Shown: positions 28,729 through 32,991 of the stretch, piece after piece
How positions within the stretch are numbered: position 1 is the first letter of the stretch
Layout of the letters: the number at the start of each line of letters is the position of its first letter
NCBI GenBank assembly: GCA_026706025.1
Contig: JAPOZO010000048.1
Span: 1-32,991, forward strand
Direction of reading: 5' to 3'
DNA length: 32,991 nucleotides
DNA from: Candidatus Poribacteria bacterium
GTDB taxonomy: Bacteria > Poribacteria > WGA-4E > WGA-3G
Translations under genes and position numbers: made by a program
Notes under the pieces: generated by a model
The model's input: the letters and a program-made list of their open reading frames with translations, nothing else
Told to the model about the DNA's origin: nothing
Database searches by the model: none

Positions 28729-30828
28729 ATGCTGTTGGAAAAATGGACGACGCTCCGAACTGAACATATCCAATTACTTGCCGAAGAACTCGCGAGGCAG
28801 CAGATACCTATCATTGTGCAACTCGAACCGATCGCGGATTGTGAGGAGCTGCTGACCTTCTCGGAGTCGAATCCGACACCGGTTGAATTTACGCCACAAC
28901 ATCCGGCATGGCGGTTGGAATCCGTCGCGGCGCGTGTCATTGAGGGAGTCGCAGTTGCCGCGCATGAACCGCTGACCGAGTTGGGATACCGAGAACTCGC
29001 GCGTATCCTGTTAGAACACGCCGTTTATCTCTACGCCTATCCCGATGGTGAACCGCGTCCGAGGCTTGAAGCCGGGAGCGCATTGGCATTGGTGGGTAAC
29101 GTCTGTGCGTCGCTTCCGCACTCCGAACTCTGGCGACTCGCTGGGTTTGGGAGGATCTCCGCAGTGCTTGCCGAGGTTGCACCCGGACCAACGGATTCGC
29201 ATCTTACCCTACCGATTGATGTCGCCTTCTCGCTTGCCAACGAACGAAACCTCCCGATTCTGGCATCTGCGATTGACACTTATAACACCGTTCTCAAGCC
29301 GAATTTCACACCGCAAAACCGTTTCGACTTGCCCCTCAGCGATAGCGATTTTTTTGAGGCACTCAATTTGGATTTTCCGGGAATGGAAGCCGTGAACGCA
29401 GCGGTACTCGCAGACGATATACACACCGCGAAAACCGAATATACCGCCTTTCGTCGGCAGTTCCTAAAAGACTTTGTGGGAGGGATTTCTAATCCCGACT
29501 CTGTCCTGTTAGAAAGATCCGATACTTATGCTACTGCCAAAACCTATCTTGAGTGTCTGCTACGGTTGTCTATCCATCCGACTCCGGCTATCACAGCGAC
29601 TACGGAAATCGGTATCGCAGCGCACCTGTTCCCAGAATTCCGGGAAAATGAACAACTCCGTAAGTTGGCACTGCAGCGTTACAAGTGGATCATCGACGCA
29701 TTCTTCCATGCTGACGGGTTTCATAAAGACCGGACACTCCGGGCACAAGTCGAGGCAATCGCGGATTTCGCGAGATTCCTCCGCTTTCAGTCTGACGTAC
29801 AAACTGAAGAATTACGCGATGTACTTGAGAAGTTGGTCGCAGCATGCATCCATTTAAGCAGACCCGATTGTTCGTTCCCGCCACTCGGTCCGCTCCCTGC
29901 GCCTAATTTTGATGCCGTTGAACTCTGCACTATCGCTGATAGCCGCTTCAAGTATCCTGACACGACATCGCACGCGCTCCCTGAAACTGGCTGCTACGTC
30001 ATGAGAGACAACTGGAAGCCTGATGGACAATACCTGTTCTTTGATGCACATCCAAAGGGACAATCCAACAACACTGATATATCAAGTCTGGCACTCTATG
30101 CGCACGGACGACAATTGACAACAAGCGCAGTCCATGTGCTTGGTACGACATCAACAGGCTCTGATGTGCTTGGTACACAATGGGCAACAACCTCTGCTTT
30201 TGATTGGGTCGAACAATGGTACCAAGCTGTAGGTGTTCACCACAAACGCGCCATCTTCTACCTTAAGGGTGAATACTTTATCTTGCACGATCTTGTATTG
30301 GGTGCGGAAGCGCAAACACTGGAGCAGACTTTCCGTCTCGGTGAAAGCGTAGATACTCACATCAATGCGGATACCGGACAGGCATGGACAGAGGAGGCGC
30401 GTCGCAGTAATCTCTTTATTGGCGCAATGGGGACGACTGACCTCACGGTAGCGTTAGAGGGAAACGGTGTTGTCCATCGGTGTAACAGCAAACCGCCAGT
30501 CGTGCTGAATACGCTTCTTTATCCGATGAGACCCGCTGTCACAACATATCCTACCATTTCGGACATTGAGGTTCGCACGGATTCGGATGTCTTAGGGACA
30601 GGTTTTACCCTCGAATTGCCGAACACAACAGACACGTTCCTGATCTCTGACGACGGCTTGGCGGAGATGTCTACTGAAGATATTCGGTTTGTCGGGGAAT
30701 ATCTGTTCTTACGAAGAGATGCTTCTGGCAGTGTTCAATTCATTATGCTGAACGGACGGTTTTTGAAGGTGGGTCCGAAAGTCCTTGCCGATTTAGATGA
30801 ACCGTGCGAAAGTTATGTGGAGATGTAG
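28729..30828 (+). CDS. Heparinase II/III-like protein with altered catalytic motifs
   Basis: A 699-residue protein with the two-part plan of heparinase II/III-type polysaccharide lyases: an alpha/alpha-toroid (about 60-380) and a beta-sandwich domain from about 415 (ALPETGCYVMRDNW, YLFFDAHPKG, LALYAHGRQL, FYLKGEYFILHDLV). Such enzymes cleave uronate-containing glycans by beta-elimination with Tyr and His residues. Here the toroid motif usually like DGxxxExSPxYH reads DGFHKDRTLRAQ (329-340), and the sandwich motif usually GxHxHADxLS reads GQSNNTDISS (444-453), so the expected Tyr/His residues seem missing. No signal peptide is present, so the protein appears cytoplasmic. It may be a non-catalytic homologue or act by other residues. 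The ribosome binding site is weak. The gene ends 30 bases from the convergent macro-domain gene. Confidence 0.75.
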   Translation: MLLEKWTTLRTEHIQLLAEELARQQIPIIVQLEPIADCEELLTFSESNPTPVEFTPQHPAWRLESVAARVIEGVAVAAHEPLTELGYRELARILLEHAVYLYAYPDGEPRPRLEAGSALALVGNVCASLPHSELWRLAGFGRISAVLAEVAPGPTDSHLTLPIDVAFSLANERNLPILASAIDTYNTVLKPNFTPQNRFDLPLSDSDFFEALNLDFPGMEAVNAAVLADDIHTAKTEYTAFRRQFLKDFVGGISNPDSVLLERSDTYATAKTYLECLLRLSIHPTPAITATTEIGIAAHLFPEFRENEQLRKLALQRYKWIIDAFFHADGFHKDRTLRAQVEAIADFARFLRFQSDVQTEELRDVLEKLVAACIHLSRPDCSFPPLGPLPAPNFDAVELCTIADSRFKYPDTTSHALPETGCYVMRDNWKPDGQYLFFDAHPKGQSNNTDISSLALYAHGRQLTTSAVHVLGTTSTGSDVLGTQWATTSAFDWVEQWYQAVGVHHKRAIFYLKGEYFILHDLVLGAEAQTLEQTFRLGESVDTHINADTGQAWTEEARRSNLFIGAMGTTDLTVALEGNGVVHRCNSKPPVVLNTLLYPMRPAVTTYPTISDIEVRTDSDVLGTGFTLELPNTTDTFLISDDGLAEMSTEDIRFVGEYLFLRRDASGSVQFIMLNGRFLKVGPKVLADLDEPCESYVEM

Positions 30829-30858
30829 GTAGTGGGTTGGCACGCGGTACGCAACATG

Positions 30859-31443
30859 TCAGGATGCAAGGAGATGCGATGCTGTCAAATATTCTGGTGG
30901 TATTGTGCGTTCCCTTGGCAAATAGATTGCAACAGGAATACCGATGCCGTGCAGGTATTTGCACATTAACGGTCCCACATCTTTCCAGTCTAATCCGCCT
31001 AACCCGCATCCCAATGCAGGCATCGCGAGGGATTGAATGCTTTGCTTTTTAAAATTCCGTTGTACCCAGTCTAATCCGCCTTCAATATCCTCTAAACGTG
31101 AGTTTTCTCTCCATTTCCGCTTTGTTGCAAAAAGCAGGAACCACTTTACAGCGTTAGGGGTAATAAGATCAGCACCAAAGTCTGCTAATTCCTCATCCAA
31201 TGACCCCTCGCGCTTATAGAGATACGGCTTTATCTGCGTGATACGTCTTGATCGGCAAGCATCTTGATATGCTACGTAGACATCGGGGAATTTTTGCTTG
31301 GCACGCAATGCTAATCCTCTGCCCATGACGCTTTGGAGATTGACTGGGATTGTCAGTGTCTGTAGTCTTGAGAAAAACAGATCACCATCAACAATCGAAA
31401 GATTATCTCCAATTCGTTTTATGCTATGCGGCAGGATAGGCAT
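30859..31443 (-). CDS. Macro-domain protein, DarG/TARG1-type ADP-ribosyl hydrolase
   Basis: A macro-domain protein close to the N-terminal domain of DarG, which removes ADP-ribose from DNA bases and counters the DarT toxin. Visible blocks are VDGDLF (18-23), TIPVNLQSVMGRGLALRAKQKFP (about 31-53), FATKRKWRENSRLEDIEGGLDW (105-126) and PALGCGLGGLDW (142-153). I start at the ATG at 31443 (194 residues) because AGAGGT lies 7 bases upstream and a promoter-like site overlaps the longer frame, which opens at 31521. The C-terminal DarG domain is missing, and no darT gene is within the window, so the substrate could be protein or DNA. The nearest gene on its strand is the AAA/nuclease-like gene upstream. 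Confidence 0.85.
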   Translation of the reverse strand: MPILPHSIKRIGDNLSIVDGDLFFSRLQTLTIPVNLQSVMGRGLALRAKQKFPDVYVAYQDACRSRRITQIKPYLYKREGSLDEELADFGADLITPNAVKWFLLFATKRKWRENSRLEDIEGGLDWVQRNFKKQSIQSLAMPALGCGLGGLDWKDVGPLMCKYLHGIGIPVAIYLPRERTIPPEYLTASHLLAS

Positions 31444-31510
31444 GTAGGTTACCTCTGTTCCCAAACTAAAACCAAAAGTGTGTGAACAATCTCTGGACGC
31501 GATTTTCCGA

Positions 31511-31540
31511 TTAATCCTCAATGGTGACCATAGATGTCAA
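31511..31540 (-). promoter_or_regulatory. Candidate promoter of the macro-domain gene
   Basis: On the minus strand TTGACA (31540-31535), an 18-base spacer and GATTAA (31516-31511). The -10 is only fair. Confidence 0.45.
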
Positions 31541-31575
31541 TTTAGGGATTTTTCACGACTTTTTAGAACAACTAT

Positions 31576-31652
31576 TATAAACATGCCGCCCTTACAGGGC
31601 TTGGGTCTTTTTTGGCCATATACCGCTATAAACATAACGTCCCTACGGGACT
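31576..31652. repeat. Two 26-bp hairpin repeats with compensatory stem changes
   Basis: Units TATAAACATGCC... (31576-31601) and TATAAACATAAC... (31627-31652) share their outline. The stem is GCCCT/AGGGC in the first and GTCCC/GGGAC in the second, both with loop TAC. The paired differences keep the stem. They lie in the 343-base gap before the macro-domain gene; apart from these and the promoter I see nothing there. Confidence 0.65.
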
Positions 31653-31786
31653 AAAGAGGGTTTTGAAGTCTTCAAGGTTTCCGCGGATATCCTACCGCAA
31701 TTCGCAGACCCCTTCCACACACAACGTCTCACCCGATTCTCGATCGTTTGGGATATTTAGAAGCTGCTATGGTACAATACGGCATT

Positions 31787-32991
31787 TCATACTCCTTCAC
31801 TTGAAGGTCGTTCTTGTACAACAGGAATCACATAACTCCGGACTGTTACATCGTCAATCGTCTCCGTCTCTACACGCGACTCTGGCTCTTGACGATGGTC
31901 AAATACGATATAGTATCCTTGCGTTGTGCCTTCCAACTTCAGGTATGCTGCTAACTGTTTCTTGCCTGCTTGGTAGCGACTATCGCCTCGCCAAATCTTT
32001 GTCTCAATAATGTATTTTCGCTGATTGTGGGTGATGAGGATGTCCATTCTCCCACGACCAGTTTGCACCTCTATGTGCATAACACCACCGATACGTCTAA
32101 CAAATTCGTCAAGATAGGCGAGCAGGAGGTGCCGTCCTACCGATTCTTGCGGCGTACCGGGCACCTGCAAAATTCTGAAACCTGCCCGTGCTATGAAATC
32201 TCGGAAGTTATCCAGTAACGCCTCCATCTGAATCTGGCCTGTAGATGTGAGATACTCATGAAGTGCTTCGCCAGTATCTTCCGAGAAGTATTCTTGCTCT
32301 AACCCGTTTACGAGTGGCTTGAACGTCCTCATAATCCGGTAGAGATAAATCGGATTGAGAATCTCACACATACCATCAGTCCCTTCTTTAATAACGCCAT
32401 AAGTGGCAAGTTCACTGATAATATCATCGTCGAGATTAAAGTCTACGCCTTCTTCACGCGCCATAATCCGCATGAGAACGCTTTCAAAGCGCGGATTCCT
32501 GCGGATATTGGTCGTCAGATGTTCAATGTTGGTATTCCGTCCACGGAGGAGTTGCGTATGTGCCATTGAAAAGTGTGCCATTGTAATCGGTTCGGTCTTT
32601 GGAATATCTGATTCTTCCGTGAGGATCTGCGCGAATCGGTTGACAAGAACAGGTTGCCCGGCGGTCTGCTTATGAATCGATTCAATGACCTCTGGAGCAA
32701 ACCGTTGACCAACTTCTTCCACATATTGCCCAAAGAGTTCTTGTACCTGTTCAAGTGTGAAGTTAGGTAAGTTGAACTCATCTTGGATATTGAACGGGGA
32801 GATCGACCTGTCGTAGTTCAGCTGCGTAATACTTTTGACTCCAACAATGCCGACACTGTGTGGACAACGAGAGATGGGATTTGAGACGTAGATACGGCGG
32901 AGCGAATGCAGAAACCCTTTCAGGGCTTCCTGCGGAATACCGTCAAATTCGTCTATTACAAGGATTACGCGCTGATCGCCCAAAAGCTTGG
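31787..32991 (-). CDS. AAA-family ATPase with C-terminal PD-(D/E)XK nuclease-like domain, 5' end cut off
   Basis: The frame is open to the window edge, so the N-terminus, including any Walker A, is missing; about 400 residues are visible. They begin with a Walker B-like strand RVILVIDEFDGIP, then GIVGVKSITQ (sensor-like), a helical lid region (LEQVQELFGQYVEEV, HKQTAGQPVLVNRFAQIL) and a winged-helix-like segment. The C-terminal 130 residues fit a PD-(D/E)XK fold: GRMDILITHNQRKYIIETKIWRG supplies the Asp and E-T-K catalytic set. The architecture matches AAA_ATPase/PDDEXK_9 proteins, which are abundant in some genomes and of uncertain function; mobile-element or defence roles have been proposed. 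The macro-domain gene follows on the same strand. Confidence 0.75.
   Translation of the reverse strand, partial: KLLGDQRVILVIDEFDGIPQEALKGFLHSLRRIYVSNPISRCPHSVGIVGVKSITQLNYDRSISPFNIQDEFNLPNFTLEQVQELFGQYVEEVGQRFAPEVIESIHKQTAGQPVLVNRFAQILTEESDIPKTEPITMAHFSMAHTQLLRGRNTNIEHLTTNIRRNPRFESVLMRIMAREEGVDFNLDDDIISELATYGVIKEGTDGMCEILNPIYLYRIMRTFKPLVNGLEQEYFSEDTGEALHEYLTSTGQIQMEALLDNFRDFIARAGFRILQVPGTPQESVGRHLLLAYLDEFVRRIGGVMHIEVQTGRGRMDILITHNQRKYIIETKIWRGDSRYQAGKKQLAAYLKLEGTTQGYYIVFDHRQEPESRVETETIDDVTVRSYVIPVVQERPSSEGV

Noticed and set aside
28937-29279. Several overlapping minus-strand open frames within the heparinase-like gene
   Set aside because: They are shadows of a long plus-strand gene with clear domain content and promoter.
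31444-31521. N-terminal extension of the macro-domain gene to 31521
   Set aside because: A promoter-like site lies over this stretch and the ATG at 31443 has AGAGGT at good spacing. The extra residues do not resemble the family.

Overview
The window looks like a chromosomal segment of an uncultured Gram-negative-like bacterium. My best guess is Candidatus Poribacteria or a close relative. The basis is the gene content (secreted NPCBM and LamG proteins, a CRTAC/UnbV FG-GAP protein paired with a TPR protein, many short interspersed repeats). There is no rRNA or other decisive marker, so the lineage is inference.

Layout. 1-2600 (+): ndk behind a clear extended -10 promoter, then two small secreted carbohydrate-binding-type proteins (NPCBM, LamG) that share a C-terminal tail. 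2713-21315 (-): a long same-strand block. In transcription order it runs rpsB, tsf, frr, cdsA, dxr, rseP-like copy 2, rseP-like copy 1, type 4 uracil-DNA glycosylase, priA, aldolase-like protein, ATP-grasp ligase, UnbV/FG-GAP protein and TPR protein. Its front is the widespread translation/envelope cluster rpsB-tsf-(pyrH)-frr-(uppS)-cdsA-dxr-rseP, but pyrH and uppS are absent from their usual places and the intramembrane protease is duplicated. 21714-22796 (+): a divergent kinase-fold protein. 22864-25748 (-): a VOC protein, queE, a metal-dependent amidohydrolase and a small membrane protein. 26319-28451 (+): four paralogous 113-residue STAS-domain proteins in tandem, with strong terminators after the second, third and fourth. 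28729-30828 (+): a heparinase II/III-like protein lacking expected catalytic residues. 30859-32991 (-): a DarG-type macro-domain protein and, cut by the window edge, an AAA ATPase/PD-(D/E)XK protein.

Repeats are the most striking feature. Degenerate 7-bp tandem arrays (consensus TTRYCAG) fill many of the gaps inside the housekeeping block and sometimes touch start codons with no visible Shine-Dalgarno sequence. A 135-bp element with about 32-bp imperfect terminal inverted repeats lies between tsf and rpsB, and a related single end lies at the window start. Palindromic or repeat-derived sequence also appears in frame inside three neighbouring coding sequences (ATP-grasp, UnbV, TPR), reminiscent of the protein-coding palindromic elements of Rickettsia. 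The candidates I find most novel are these in-frame insertions, the four-gene STAS array with its AAACGAAC upstream repeats, and the tandem RseP-like pair. All positions and motif readings are by eye; no alignment or database search was run.
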